Shown: positions 53,165 through 62,139 of the stretch, in pieces
Position numbering within the stretch: position 1 is the first letter of the stretch
Layout of the letters: the number at the start of each line of letters is the position of its first letter
Assembly (NCBI GenBank): GCA_947498815.1
Contig: CANMLU010000003.1
Location: 124,001-188,000 of the forward strand
Length of the DNA stretch: 64,000 nt
Origin: an uncultured Aquimarina sp.
Lineage (GTDB): Bacteria > Bacteroidota > Bacteroidia > Flavobacteriales > Flavobacteriaceae
Direction: 5' to 3'
Translations under genes and position numbers: made by a program
Notes under the pieces: model-generated
Database searches by the model: none
Seen by the model: the letters and a program-made list of their open reading frames with translations, nothing else
What the model was told of the DNA's origin: nothing

Positions 53165-54421
53165 ATGGCATATTTATTTACTTCAGAAAGTGTCTCTGAA
53201 GGACACCCAGATAAAGTCGCAGATCAAATTAGTGATGCGTTATTAGATAATTTTTTGGCTTTTGACAGCGACTCTAAAGTAGCGTGTGAAACTTTGGTAA
53301 CTACCGGGCAGGTTGTATTGGCAGGAGAAGTAAAATCCAAAACATATCTTGATGTGCAACATATAGCCAGAGAAGTGATTAACAAAATCGGATATACAAA
53401 GGGTGCATATCAGTTTAGCGGGGATTCTTGTGGAGTAATTTCCTTAATCCATGAGCAATCTCAAGACATTAATCAAGGGGTTGATCGCGATACCAAAGAA
53501 GAACAAGGAGCAGGAGATCAAGGAATGATGTTTGGCTATGCTACCAAAGAGACAGCAAATTATATGCCTTTGGCTCTTGATATTTCTCATAAAATATTGC
53601 TAGAATTGGCAAAGTTAAGACGAGAAGGAACTGAAATCCCATACTTAAGACCCGATTCAAAAAGTCAAGTGACTATTGAGTATAGTGATGATAATATCCC
53701 GCAACGAATAGTAGCGATAGTAGTATCAACACAACACGATGATTTTGACGGTAATGATGATGTAATGTTATCAAAAATCAAAAAAGATATTATTTCTATT
53801 CTAATGCCGCGGGTAATTGCTCAACTACCAGAGTATGTTCAGAAATTATTTAATGATAAAATCACTTATCATATCAACCCTACAGGAAAATTTGTAATCG
53901 GTGGGCCACATGGAGATACTGGATTAACCGGAAGAAAAATCATTGTGGACACTTATGGAGGAAAAGGAGCACATGGCGGAGGTGCTTTTTCTGGAAAAGA
54001 TCCCAGCAAAGTAGATAGATCTGCAGCTTATGCTTCTCGACATATTGCAAAGAACCTTGTCGCGGCAGGAGTAGCCAGTGAAGTATTGGTGCAAGTGTCT
54101 TATGCAATTGGTGTGGTCGAACCTACTTCTATTTTTGTAGATACCTATGGTAGTAGTACTTTGGGTCTAACCGATGGAGAGATTGCAGAAAAAGTAGGTA
54201 AGATTTTTGATATGCGTCCAGCTTCTATAGAAAAACGCCTAAAACTTCGAAATCCTATTTACCTGGAGACTGCAGCTTATGGGCATATGGGTAAAGAACC
54301 CAAAGTAGTCACCAAAATTTTTGAAAGCCCTTATTCGGGTAAAGTAGAAAAAGAAGTTGAGTTATTTACATGGGAGAAACTTGACTATGTAAATGAGGTG
54401 AAAAAAGCCTTTGAATTGTAG
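53165..54421 (+). CDS. metK: S-adenosylmethionine synthetase
   Basis: 418 residues, slightly longer than E. coli MetK (384). [21 protein letters not shown] at the start (20-residue core [12 protein letters not shown]), [12 protein letters not shown] (ATP/methionine loop), and [15 protein letters not shown] (phosphate loop) are intact. It makes SAM from methionine and ATP, the end product sensed by the riboswitches of the two methionine operons. Divergent from the metY operon. Confidence 0.97.
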   Translation: MAYLFTSESVSEGHPDKVADQISDALLDNFLAFDSDSKVACETLVTTGQVVLAGEVKSKTYLDVQHIAREVINKIGYTKGAYQFSGDSCGVISLIHEQSQDINQGVDRDTKEEQGAGDQGMMFGYATKETANYMPLALDISHKILLELAKLRREGTEIPYLRPDSKSQVTIEYSDDNIPQRIVAIVVSTQHDDFDGNDDVMLSKIKKDIISILMPRVIAQLPEYVQKLFNDKITYHINPTGKFVIGGPHGDTGLTGRKIIVDTYGGKGAHGGGAFSGKDPSKVDRSAAYASRHIAKNLVAAGVASEVLVQVSYAIGVVEPTSIFVDTYGSSTLGLTDGEIAEKVGKIFDMRPASIEKRLKLRNPIYLETAAYGHMGKEPKVVTKIFESPYSGKVEKEVELFTWEKLDYVNEVKKAFEL

Positions 54422-54477
54422 CGGTTATCCGGATTAATAGTCTTTTATCGATTTTTTCAAAATAGCCACAAAAAATG

Positions 54478-54490
54478 CGGTTTTTCCGTA
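54478..54490 (+). promoter_or_regulatory. GGYTTTTCCGTA motif upstream of secreted-protein gene 1
   Basis: CGGTTTTTCCGTA, 187 bp before the ATG at 54677; CGG and CCG can pair around TTTTT. Shared with 18200-18211 and 55371-55384. Confidence 0.35.
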
Positions 54491-54676
54491 TCCAAAAATC
54501 AAGTATTATCCTTACATTTACCACGTTAATATTTAGACATTTAACATATCAGTTGGGGAAATAATTATTGATATATTTTTTAGCATTGTTCAGTTTGTAC
54601 TAGATGTTATAAATTCTACAATATAGCTTAAAATTTAATGTTAAATAATTTATGCACACATTAAAAAATTAGGGAA

Positions 54677-55042
54677 ATGAAATTAAAGATTTTAGTTAGC
54701 ATTACTGCGCTTCTAATATGTAGTATGTCATTTGGTCAAGATTTCAAAAATGATCTTACTTCGGTAAAAACTATTGATGACCAAATTCAAGAGGAAGAAT
54801 ACAACACTAATGAAGTAGAGGTTGTAGATCGATTGGTTGTACAAACTTCGGTCAAAAATATTTCTGAAGAGGACAGACGCTATTACAGTAAAAAAGAATG
54901 GAAAAAAATCAAGAAACAGATTTTAAGAAATAAAGAAAAATTCAGTAGTCAAAAAAATGGCATACAGACATTTAAAACTATTGACACCATCTTTTTAGAT
55001 ATTCCGATATACGATAAAGGATCACTTTTATCCGGATGGTAA
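54677..55042 (+). CDS. Small secreted basic protein 1
   Basis: 121 residues with a signal peptide (MKLKILVSITALLICSMSFG, cleaved before QD). The second half is a basic helix (KKEWKKIKKQILRNKEKF, about 73-91) followed by a conserved tail TIDTIFLDIP. The protein at 55520-55879 has the same layout and matching residues in both segments, so the two are paralogues. No known domain. A strong terminator follows at 55152-55200. Confidence 0.75.
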   Translation: MKLKILVSITALLICSMSFGQDFKNDLTSVKTIDDQIQEEEYNTNEVEVVDRLVVQTSVKNISEEDRRYYSKKEWKKIKKQILRNKEKFSSQKNGIQTFKTIDTIFLDIPIYDKGSLLSGW

Positions 55043-55051
55043 AATGAGATG

Positions 55052-55200
55052 GATGCGAAAAAGCTATATTTTTTAGTGTTTTTGCATCAATTCTTGAATA
55101 AGTATTTTTGAGAATTTGACGTTTTTCGCTACTTAAAACACAAAAAATATCACGAATTCCTTAAAAAAACACTCTTTTTTTAAGGAATTCGTTTTTTTTA
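55052..55200 (+). terminator. Terminator region after secreted-protein gene 1
   Basis: Two hairpins: a smaller one at about 55052-55088 (GATGC/GCATC with A/T arms), then a perfect 18-bp stem, ACGAATTCCTTAAAAAAA (55152-55169) with its complement (55175-55192), a 5-base loop and a following T run. The second is a very strong intrinsic terminator. Confidence 0.9.
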
Positions 55201-55346
55201 TGGTTTTTTTAAAAAACGTGCTCACCACGCACTGTTACTAGGAAAACTTTCATTTTTGTAGTTTTCTTTCACAAAAACATAGCGCAAGAAAAAACTTTTA
55301 AAATATCATAAAAAACGAATAACCACAATACCTCAAGTTACATAAC

Positions 55347-55384
55347 AGGGGAAAAATCCCCTTGAATAATGGGGCTTTTCCGTA
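55347..55384 (+). promoter_or_regulatory. Alternative hairpins and GGYTTTTCCGTA motif upstream of secreted-protein gene 2
   Basis: AGGGGA/TCCCCT (55347-55362) can form one hairpin, while the same CCCC can instead pair with GGGG at 55371-55374, extended by GGAAAA/TTTTCC, so the two folds exclude each other. The 3' end is GGGGCTTTTCCGTA (55371-55384), the motif also at 54478 and 18200. The rest of 55201-55519 shows no gene or other signal. Confidence 0.4.
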
Positions 55385-55519
55385 ATTAGAATTCAAACAC
55401 TATTATTATATTGTAGACTCAATATCAAGCATTTAAGTTGTTCTCCATACTTATAAAATATCTTAGGAATGAATCTAACTTATGCCGATAATTTATTAAC
55501 GTCTCAAAACTTGAAAAAA

Positions 55520-55879
55520 ATGAAAATTACTATGATCATTGTATTGTTATGGATATCACAGGTATCACTTGGCCAAAATAACATAACGGACAACAAATCT
55601 ATGCATACAATAAGTAATGAAGCTTTAAAGAATGATCAATATAATATCAAAGTTACCGATTCTTCGAAAGGATATCTAAGTCAACCCAAAGCAGATACCA
55701 CGACTGAAAATACAAATTCCTATACCGCAAAGAACTGGAGGAAAACAAAAAAGCAAATTCGACGAAATAAAAGAAGATTTTTAAGTAATCAGAGTGAACA
55801 TTTAAACTCAAAAATAATGGACACTATATATTTAGATGTTCCTTCATCGTTCAGAAAATCACATATATCCAAATTATAA
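55520..55879 (+). CDS. Small secreted basic protein 2
   Basis: 119 residues from the ATG at 55520, which starts the signal peptide (MKITMIIVLLWISQVSLG, cleaved before QNN); a frame opening at 55469 would add 17 residues. It is a paralogue of 54677-55042: AKNWRKTKKQIRRNKRRF aligns with the basic helix and MDTIYLDVP with the TIDTIFLDIP tail. Role unknown; the basic, lysine/arginine-rich helix could bind anionic surfaces (speculative). Confidence 0.72.
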   Translation: MKITMIIVLLWISQVSLGQNNITDNKSMHTISNEALKNDQYNIKVTDSSKGYLSQPKADTTTENTNSYTAKNWRKTKKQIRRNKRRFLSNQSEHLNSKIMDTIYLDVPSSFRKSHISKL

Positions 55880-55886
55880 AACTGTT

Positions 55887-55934
55887 ATATAACACAAAAA
55901 AACCACCTAATTAGGTGGTTTTTTTGTGTTATAT
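55887..55934. terminator. Perfect 48-bp palindrome, bidirectional terminator
   Basis: Each half is 24 bases with no unpaired centre (core ACCACCTAATTAGGTGGT flanked by A7 and T7, then GTGTTATAT). It lies 7 bp after the stop of the + strand gene and 20 bp before the stop of the convergent DoxX gene, with T runs in both directions. Confidence 0.92.
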
Positions 55935-55954
55935 TTTCTTAAAATCAACTTCTA

Positions 55955-56386
55955 CTACTGCTCCATTTTTAAATAATAATCTACAGAGTGCTTACCTGAT
56001 CCATAGAATAAAAAGAATATACATAGCAACAAAATTACACTAGCTATAATTAGGTTTGCCACATTCATCTCTCCAATGAAATTAATAAGCACAGCACCAA
56101 TTAACAAAGGTAATTGTGCGGTTACCGACCAACGTGTCAATAACCCAAAAGCTATCAGTATTCCTCCAATTAAATGAGCGGGAGCAACATAGTGAATTAT
56201 AATCATAGACCCAGCTAGGTTCTGAACTGGTTTGATAAGATCCACAAGAATCTGACTATTGCTAATAAAGTTTATTCCTTTTATAAATAAAAAGACACCC
56301 AAAGCAATTCTTAACAAATCTAATGGGTAATATGTATGTGCATTTGCCCATTTGTTTAATGATTTTATATTCGGCATGACAAACAA
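55955..56386 (-). CDS. DoxX family membrane protein
   Basis: 143 residues with four hydrophobic helices. The DoxX pattern is seen at LLRIALGVFLFIKGINFI (about 24-41), HLIGGILIAFGLLTRW, and a loop-helix end. The family includes quinol-oxidase-linked and redox membrane proteins, but most members have no assigned job. No close partner; 73 bp after the HGSNAT-like gene on the same strand. Confidence 0.85.
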   Translation of the reverse strand: MFVMPNIKSLNKWANAHTYYPLDLLRIALGVFLFIKGINFISNSQILVDLIKPVQNLAGSMIIIHYVAPAHLIGGILIAFGLLTRWSVTAQLPLLIGAVLINFIGEMNVANLIIASVILLLCIFFLFYGSGKHSVDYYLKMEQ

Positions 56387-56459
56387 GTATTGATTAGACC
56401 ACTATAAGATACTGATTTTTAAGTCAATAAAAAAATAAGTAGGGTTATTCAAAATCACA

Positions 56460-57644
56460 TTATCGCCTTGCATATCGAATGGTTCTGTATTTTCGAATTA
56501 TGTCATTTTTAATAGACACAAGAGCCTCGGGTAAATTTGCATGAATCCGCTTAACTATAAGATGTAATAAATGATGTAGTTGAAGTTTCAATTTATTTTC
56601 ATACTTATAGTAATACATTACCAAAGCACAAATCCCAGCTACGAACAACAAAGCTCCTATAAATGCCTCAACAGGCGCCAGGTTGTGGTAAAAAAATCGA
56701 TTAAGTCCTAGTCCAAACCAACTACCATAAAGTACGAAAAAATGAATAATATAAATAGATAGTGTCTGACCTCCAATTTTATTAATTACAGGATGCGTTA
56801 AATAATCTTTAACCATTATAAAAACCGCAAAAAGCAGACAAACGTTACCCAATCGTATAAACAAGAAGTTATTATAAGCTACAGCTTTAAAAATAGTGAC
56901 TCCTGTAATATCGTGCAAGAACATGAGCCCTTTGGATGAATAAAACACTAATAACAATCCAATAGATAATAATGTTATAATTGCATGCCCATAAAACTTT
57001 GGATGTGCTTTATACTTTAAAAACAAGGCAGCCATAAAGCTTCCAAAACACACATATCCAAACCAAGGAAACAAAGTAAAAATAGATCCGTTTCGACTGG
57101 TAAAGTAGTTTGCAATAGTTTGAGGTAAAAATTCTAGGATACATTTTCCGTATAACGGTTGTAAAAGAAATATTATGATACCACAACCTAATATTACACC
57201 TTGAAATAAGGTTTTATTATAACGATACAAAACAATATAAACTCCTATTAATAACAATAAAGATGTTCCTATACACTGTAGTACGTCTACATAAAAAAAA
57301 GAAGGATTCAGGGTTCCTGTAAAAACTGCATAAAAACTAAGGCGCAACAAATACCCCCAAAAAATAACCTTTACTGCTCTTTTAATACCTTTTAAAACTC
57401 TTGGATTATCCAATCCAGTAGCTTTTTGCTTCAATAGCAAAAATGTAAAAATAAACCCTGTTATTGTAAAAAAAGTGGGAGCGGTCATTCCTCTGAAATA
57501 TTCCCAGGTACTAAAAATAAAATTACTTTTATCACGGTAAGCATCTCCCAAAAGCGCATGAACAAAGTGCCCTTGAAGCATCATCATAATTGCAAATGCA
57601 CGTATCGCATCCAGAAAATGCAATCGATTGGATGGTTTATTCAT
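56460..57644 (-). CDS. HGSNAT-like (DUF1624) membrane acyltransferase
   Basis: 394 residues, about ten hydrophobic helices. The N-terminus RLHFLDAIRAFAIMMMLQGHFVHAL has the catalytic-type His (GHF) of heparan-alpha-glucosaminide N-acetyltransferase-like proteins, and TAPTFFTITGFIFTFLLL follows. Such proteins move acetyl or other acyl groups across the inner membrane onto sugars. The acceptor is unknown here; no glycan genes adjoin. Confidence 0.82.
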   Translation of the reverse strand: MNKPSNRLHFLDAIRAFAIMMMLQGHFVHALLGDAYRDKSNFIFSTWEYFRGMTAPTFFTITGFIFTFLLLKQKATGLDNPRVLKGIKRAVKVIFWGYLLRLSFYAVFTGTLNPSFFYVDVLQCIGTSLLLLIGVYIVLYRYNKTLFQGVILGCGIIIFLLQPLYGKCILEFLPQTIANYFTSRNGSIFTLFPWFGYVCFGSFMAALFLKYKAHPKFYGHAIITLLSIGLLLVFYSSKGLMFLHDITGVTIFKAVAYNNFLFIRLGNVCLLFAVFIMVKDYLTHPVINKIGGQTLSIYIIHFFVLYGSWFGLGLNRFFYHNLAPVEAFIGALLFVAGICALVMYYYKYENKLKLQLHHLLHLIVKRIHANLPEALVSIKNDIIRKYRTIRYARR

Positions 57645-57943
57645 TATTGCGGTTTTTGGTTGTATTAGTTATGCCCCAAAAACGGGTTTTGGAGTATATT
57701 ATTGCTTAAAAAAAGGGCAAAACTAGTTAATTTTATTTGGTTTCTAATTGATTTTAAGGTATTTAAAAAAATCTCCTCTCTTATTTGTAAGATTTTACGT
57801 TAATAAAACCTGTTAAAACACGCATATCTGCTGCATTTTAAGCATTTGAGCCTTTAAAAAAGTGCTAAGACCTTTTGGCTTCCGACAATTTAAAAAAAGT
57901 TAACACGTTACTTATTAATACAAATAACCAAAAATTTCAATCT

Positions 57944-58321
57944 ATGAATGCAAAAGTAATCTTGGGAATTAAGATAGTTTTTGGCATTGCCATTCTATTT
58001 TTTGGATGTAATAAATTATTCTATTTTATGGATCCCCCTGCACCATCTACAAAAATGGCTGGTAGCTTTTTAAGAATGCTAATATCATCCAAAACTATGA
58101 TGTTGGTGGCAATTGTTGAGATTTGTGCTGGAATAGCACTATTAGCAAATAGATTTGCCCCGCTAATGATGGTAGTTCTAATGAGCGTATCTGTAAATGC
58201 TTTTTTGTATCATCTTAAATTAGATACCAAACATTGGTATATCGGAGTAGTATTTTTAGGACTTAATATCCTTATGCTATATATCTATAAAGATCGTTAT
58301 AAAGAACTGCTCAAGGCATAA
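57944..58321 (+). CDS. DoxX-like small membrane protein
   Basis: 125 residues from the ATG at 57944 (MNAKVILGIKIVFGIAILFFG); an upstream in-frame TTG at 57875 would add 23 non-hydrophobic residues and is unlikely. Four membrane helices with FGCNKLFYFMDPPAPS between the first two resemble DoxX-like proteins. It is a single gene with its own terminator (58343-58374). Function unknown. Confidence 0.8.
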   Translation: MNAKVILGIKIVFGIAILFFGCNKLFYFMDPPAPSTKMAGSFLRMLISSKTMMLVAIVEICAGIALLANRFAPLMMVVLMSVSVNAFLYHLKLDTKHWYIGVVFLGLNILMLYIYKDRYKELLKA

Positions 58322-58342
58322 ATTAACTTTACTTGTTTTAAT

Positions 58343-58374
58343 AAAAAAGATGTCGATTATCGACATCTTTTTTT
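58343..58374 (+). terminator. Terminator after the DoxX-like gene
   Basis: AAAAAAGATGTCGA, a 3-base loop and TCGACATCTTTTTT form a strong stem with a following T run, 22 bp after the stop at 58321. The A-rich 5' side could make it act on the other strand too. Confidence 0.92.
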
Positions 58375-58446
58375 ATGCAAAGAAGTATCACGAATCGTTT
58401 TTGGCATCTTTATTGGTAGTTTTTAGTACACTAAAAATCAAGTATT

Positions 58447-58788
58447 ATGAAAACTGATAGTTATACTAAATTCATATTCACCATTATTGCCATATGTCTG
58501 GTCATTATAGTGATCAGAGATCTAGAAATTATTCCTAAGGCACACGCGAATACAACTGCAACAAGCAATTATGGTTTAATCCCTGTTAATGATGATGGAT
58601 CTATTACCGTAAGAATTGGCAATACCGACGAAATTGATGTAAATATTAAGAACATTGATACTTATGACAAGCTCAAAGTCGATCTTAATAGTATAAGCAC
58701 TAGAGACGAATTAGATATCAATATTGATGAGATTGGGGGAAGTTATATATCAAGCGGAGGGCCAATCAAAGTAAAGCTTCAAAACTAA
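58447..58788 (+). CDS. Small membrane-anchored or secreted hypothetical protein
   Basis: 113 residues. One N-terminal hydrophobic segment (FIFTIIAICLVIIVI, about 9-23) without a clean cleavage site, then a polar region with repeated short blocks rich in Asp/Ile (IDVNIKNIDTYDKLKVDLN, DELDINIDEIGG), probably a small beta structure facing the periplasm. I do not recognise the family, though similar short proteins occur in Flavobacteriaceae. Confidence 0.7.
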   Translation: MKTDSYTKFIFTIIAICLVIIVIRDLEIIPKAHANTTATSNYGLIPVNDDGSITVRIGNTDEIDVNIKNIDTYDKLKVDLNSISTRDELDINIDEIGGSYISSGGPIKVKLQN

Positions 58789-58804
58789 TCCTTTGTTCGA
58801 TTAA

Positions 58805-59323
58805 TTATAGTTTTATAACCGCATTGGTAATATTATCCAGTGCAGCACTTACTTTTACAAGCACTTCGTCTCTTCCTTCGATACCATGTCGATTTTTTAA
58901 GTACACAGGATCATTATAAGAGACCTTTACCACTCCATGATCGTCTTGAGAGATCAAAATCTTTTGAGGTAAGTCTAATCCAGTTGTTTGGGCACTTTGC
59001 ATAAGGGGCGTTCCCAATTTGGGGTTTCCAAACATTATGATTTTTGTTGGGTTTAGTTTTAATCCAACCGATGCAGCATTAGCTTGATGATCTAGTTGCG
59101 CAACCATCTTTAAGTTAGGGTTATTCGTAATAACCTTAACTAATGCGCTATATGTATCTTCAAAATTTTGAGAACTTACTTTTGTAATGACACCCTGATC
59201 TTTGACAATTTTCATTTCTTGTTTCTGCTTGTTTTGTTGCTGATTAGACGTATCATTTTGATTTTGATTACAAGATGTAATTATTAACAAAAGTGACAAT
59301 AAGAATACTTGATAGATTTTCAT
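58805..59323 (-). CDS. DUF302 domain lipoprotein
   Basis: 172 residues with lipoprotein signal (LLIITSC, Cys 18). A Gln/Asn-rich linker (about 19-38) leads to a DUF302 domain (about 45-170): FEDTYSALVKVI, then IIMFGNPKLGTPLMQSAQTTGLDLPQKILI and VSYNDPVYLKNRHGI are typical. DUF302 forms a small dimeric alpha/beta fold; its function is not known. Confidence 0.9.
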   Translation of the reverse strand: MKIYQVFLLSLLLIITSCNQNQNDTSNQQQNKQKQEMKIVKDQGVITKVSSQNFEDTYSALVKVITNNPNLKMVAQLDHQANAASVGLKLNPTKIIMFGNPKLGTPLMQSAQTTGLDLPQKILISQDDHGVVKVSYNDPVYLKNRHGIEGRDEVLVKVSAALDNITNAVIKL

Positions 59324-59373
59324 GACTATTTTTTTTGACTGTCGAAATTTGGTCGTAACAACAGGTACAATGT

Positions 59374-62118
59374 TTACAAATTATAAGTTACACTAAATAT
59401 CCAATATCGAGGTTGCACCACATAACTGGATGTGCTACTGTATAACTCATTAAAACTATCCCTATTAATACTTTTGGTATCCAAGAGGTTTGTAACCGAA
59501 AATTTATATTCCCAATTACTATCCTTTTTCTGATAAAACAAATCCATATCCCAAAAACTGTATTCATTTAAAGTAGTCTCAGAGTTGCGATAATTGTAAT
59601 AATTGTACGAAGATTTTAACAACAAATTCTTTGCAAACGACCAATCTAGGCGAAGTGACGGGCTATGAGTATAAAATCTACTTTGTGCTCCATTATTATC
59701 ATAATCATTAACAGTAATGCTGTATCCTAAGTCAAAATTTGGGCCTTTTTCAAAATTTGTCGACCATTCCGAGCGATACATTTGTGTTAAGCTAGTACTC
59801 TCACTAGGCAGGTTATTTACAGTATTATTAAAACCCGACCAACTCACATTTGCATTCATCGTTCCTTTGAATTTACCAAAAGTGCGTGTAAAATTTACAT
59901 TTGCAGAGAATATCTGATCCGCGAAACTAGAATTAATTGGCATATCAACTCTATTAATACCCGTAATCAAACTTGTGTTTTTAATTGGATTACGCCGATT
60001 AACATAACTAATTCTTGCAAAAATGTTGGTGTAATTAAACATATTGAATTTAAAATAATTCAAAGAATAATTGTCGTATAAAGCATTTTCTAATGTCCGA
60101 TTTCCTTGTGACAAAGAATTATAATTCTCAAAAACATAGCCGGCCGCCAACCTATTGATATCAGTATACTCTGCATTAATTGAGTAATTAAATCTAAGGC
60201 TTTCACTTTTTTTTAACTTGGCCTGCACAAAAAGATCGGGTAATACTTGCCACTCATTTTGATGTACAATAGTTTCTAATTGTTCATCTTTCAAATCATA
60301 ATTATGTAAGCTTATTCCAGGGTTAAATGTAAAAATCCCTGTGATAAATTTATAATGCAAACTGCCAAAAACATCATTAAAATTATACTTTACATCATTA
60401 TTAAATTCTTCACCGGTAAAATTATTTTGATCTCCAGAATCAAGAACCTGAAAAATACTTGAATCAAATTTTTGAGTGCTTCGTATTGTTCCGACAGTGA
60501 AATTTAGATTACTTTTTTTACCCAACACATAATAATAATCCAGTTTCGCATCCAACTTATTAGTTCTTACATCTTGGTTTTGATTAATGTCATATCGTTC
60601 TGATTCCTGAAGTGGATCAAATGTATCCTGAGTTTGATCAAAAGGGTCATTTATTTCTGTAAAAATACCTCTGAATGGAATTTCATCACGGATTGCGTTA
60701 TAAAAAGGATCTTCCTCTTGAAATAAATACTGAGCCTCAAGTGAAAAAATATTCTTTTCATTTAACGTATAGTATGCATTCATGTTTTGCTGAATGGATA
60801 CTGGCGTATTTTCTAAACGTTCATTAATATTTTCAGATACGTCTTCTCGAATTGAAAGAAAAGAATCCTGTTCTTGTTGATCAGAGATTTTTCCAAAAAC
60901 ATCATAATCTAATCTAAAATTTCCGTTAGGAGTATAACTCGCACTTAGTTTTAACAAACCCAGTTTACTTCTTTGTTTTATGTTATCAAAAGTTTCTTCA
61001 ACTGTATTATCCAACGAATTTTGAGTGTCATCAATATACACTCTTTGTGTATTGGTAATCATATCCGTTTCGGTATCACTAAAAATTCCATAGCCGCTAA
61101 TATCAAGCTTTTTGTTTGCTGCGAGACTGAAATTACCAGCTCCAAACCTGGTGTTAATCTCGTTAGCCCGATTATTCTGCAATGTGGCAAATGCAAGATC
61201 ATCTGTAGATATATTAAATGATGTTCCTCCGCGGCCAAAATTTCTAAATCCCCCTGTAAATTTGAAGTAATCCCTGCGAGTAAACGGTACTTCGCCAATA
61301 TCATTGAAATCCGTAATAATATTTATACTATACTCGGGACTATAATAAAACAATTTTGGTTTCACAATATATCGTTCAGTCTCCCCCACTCCAGCACCCG
61401 CAGTAATATCACCAAACCAAAAATTCTTTTTCCCCTCTTTCAATTTAATATTAATAGCCACCTGATCTTCTGAATTGCGAAGGCCTCGCATTTGATTTAC
61501 ATCTTCATAATTGCGTAAAACTTCCACCTTATCCAATGCATCTGCAGGAATATTTTTGGTCGCAAGCTTCGAGTCTCCATCAAAAAAATCTTTTCCTTCA
61601 ACCATTACTTTTGAAACCGTCTTCCCTTCAACTTCTATTTCACCGTCATCATTGACTTCAACTCCCGGAAGTTTTTCTAATACATCTCCCAGTTTTTTTT
61701 CGGTTCCGGATGTAAAAGAATCCGTATTATAAACAAGTGTATCTCCTTTAACTACCACAGGCATTTCGTATACTATTTCTACTTCGTCGAGGTTATTTTC
61801 TTGGGCCTGCATTTCAAAATCTACAGAAACATTTGAAGCTGTTACATTAATCGTTTTAATACCAGACGAAAGACCAATAAAGCTTACTTTAAGCACATAA
61901 ACCTCATCTTGAGAAACTGAGATCCTGTATTTTCCCAGATTATTTGTAATCCCATAACCCGACATTGCATTATCCGCCTTTTTATAAGCAATTACGTTGG
62001 CCATTTCTAATGGATTACCCAATGAATCTTTTACAAAACCTGTAATTTGTACTTTTTGGGCAGTAGTCGTCAGTGCCATTCCCAAAAGGAAAAGCAGTAC
62101 TATTAGTTTATTGTTCAT
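59374..62118 (-). CDS. Outer-membrane beta-barrel protein (TonB-receptor-like, OMP_b-brl family)
   Basis: 914 residues. Signal peptide to about 20; CarboxypepD_reg-like domain about 22-110 (ITGFVKDSLGNPLEMANVIAY); a plug-like region (GDVLEKLPGVEVNDDGEIEVEGK) about 130-220; a long barrel to the end (YWIFSVTYNL, terminal aromatic pattern). This is the Bacteroidota barrel family that pairs with GLPGLI proteins, whose gene lies 21 bp upstream (62140-62958). Likely exports or imports a peptide or metal-related substrate; unknown. Confidence 0.9.
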   Translation of the reverse strand: MNNKLIVLLFLLGMALTTTAQKVQITGFVKDSLGNPLEMANVIAYKKADNAMSGYGITNNLGKYRISVSQDEVYVLKVSFIGLSSGIKTINVTASNVSVDFEMQAQENNLDEVEIVYEMPVVVKGDTLVYNTDSFTSGTEKKLGDVLEKLPGVEVNDDGEIEVEGKTVSKVMVEGKDFFDGDSKLATKNIPADALDKVEVLRNYEDVNQMRGLRNSEDQVAINIKLKEGKKNFWFGDITAGAGVGETERYIVKPKLFYYSPEYSINIITDFNDIGEVPFTRRDYFKFTGGFRNFGRGGTSFNISTDDLAFATLQNNRANEINTRFGAGNFSLAANKKLDISGYGIFSDTETDMITNTQRVYIDDTQNSLDNTVEETFDNIKQRSKLGLLKLSASYTPNGNFRLDYDVFGKISDQQEQDSFLSIREDVSENINERLENTPVSIQQNMNAYYTLNEKNIFSLEAQYLFQEEDPFYNAIRDEIPFRGIFTEINDPFDQTQDTFDPLQESERYDINQNQDVRTNKLDAKLDYYYVLGKKSNLNFTVGTIRSTQKFDSSIFQVLDSGDQNNFTGEEFNNDVKYNFNDVFGSLHYKFITGIFTFNPGISLHNYDLKDEQLETIVHQNEWQVLPDLFVQAKLKKSESLRFNYSINAEYTDINRLAAGYVFENYNSLSQGNRTLENALYDNYSLNYFKFNMFNYTNIFARISYVNRRNPIKNTSLITGINRVDMPINSSFADQIFSANVNFTRTFGKFKGTMNANVSWSGFNNTVNNLPSESTSLTQMYRSEWSTNFEKGPNFDLGYSITVNDYDNNGAQSRFYTHSPSLRLDWSFAKNLLLKSSYNYYNYRNSETTLNEYSFWDMDLFYQKKDSNWEYKFSVTNLLDTKSINRDSFNELYSSTSSYVVQPRYWIFSVTYNL

Positions 62119-62139
62119 TTTTGATTGATTGAATACTTG

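Noticed and set aside
57875-57943. Longer N-terminus of the DoxX-like protein from a TTG codon
   Set aside because: It would place 23 polar residues before the first membrane helix; the ATG at 57944 fits better.
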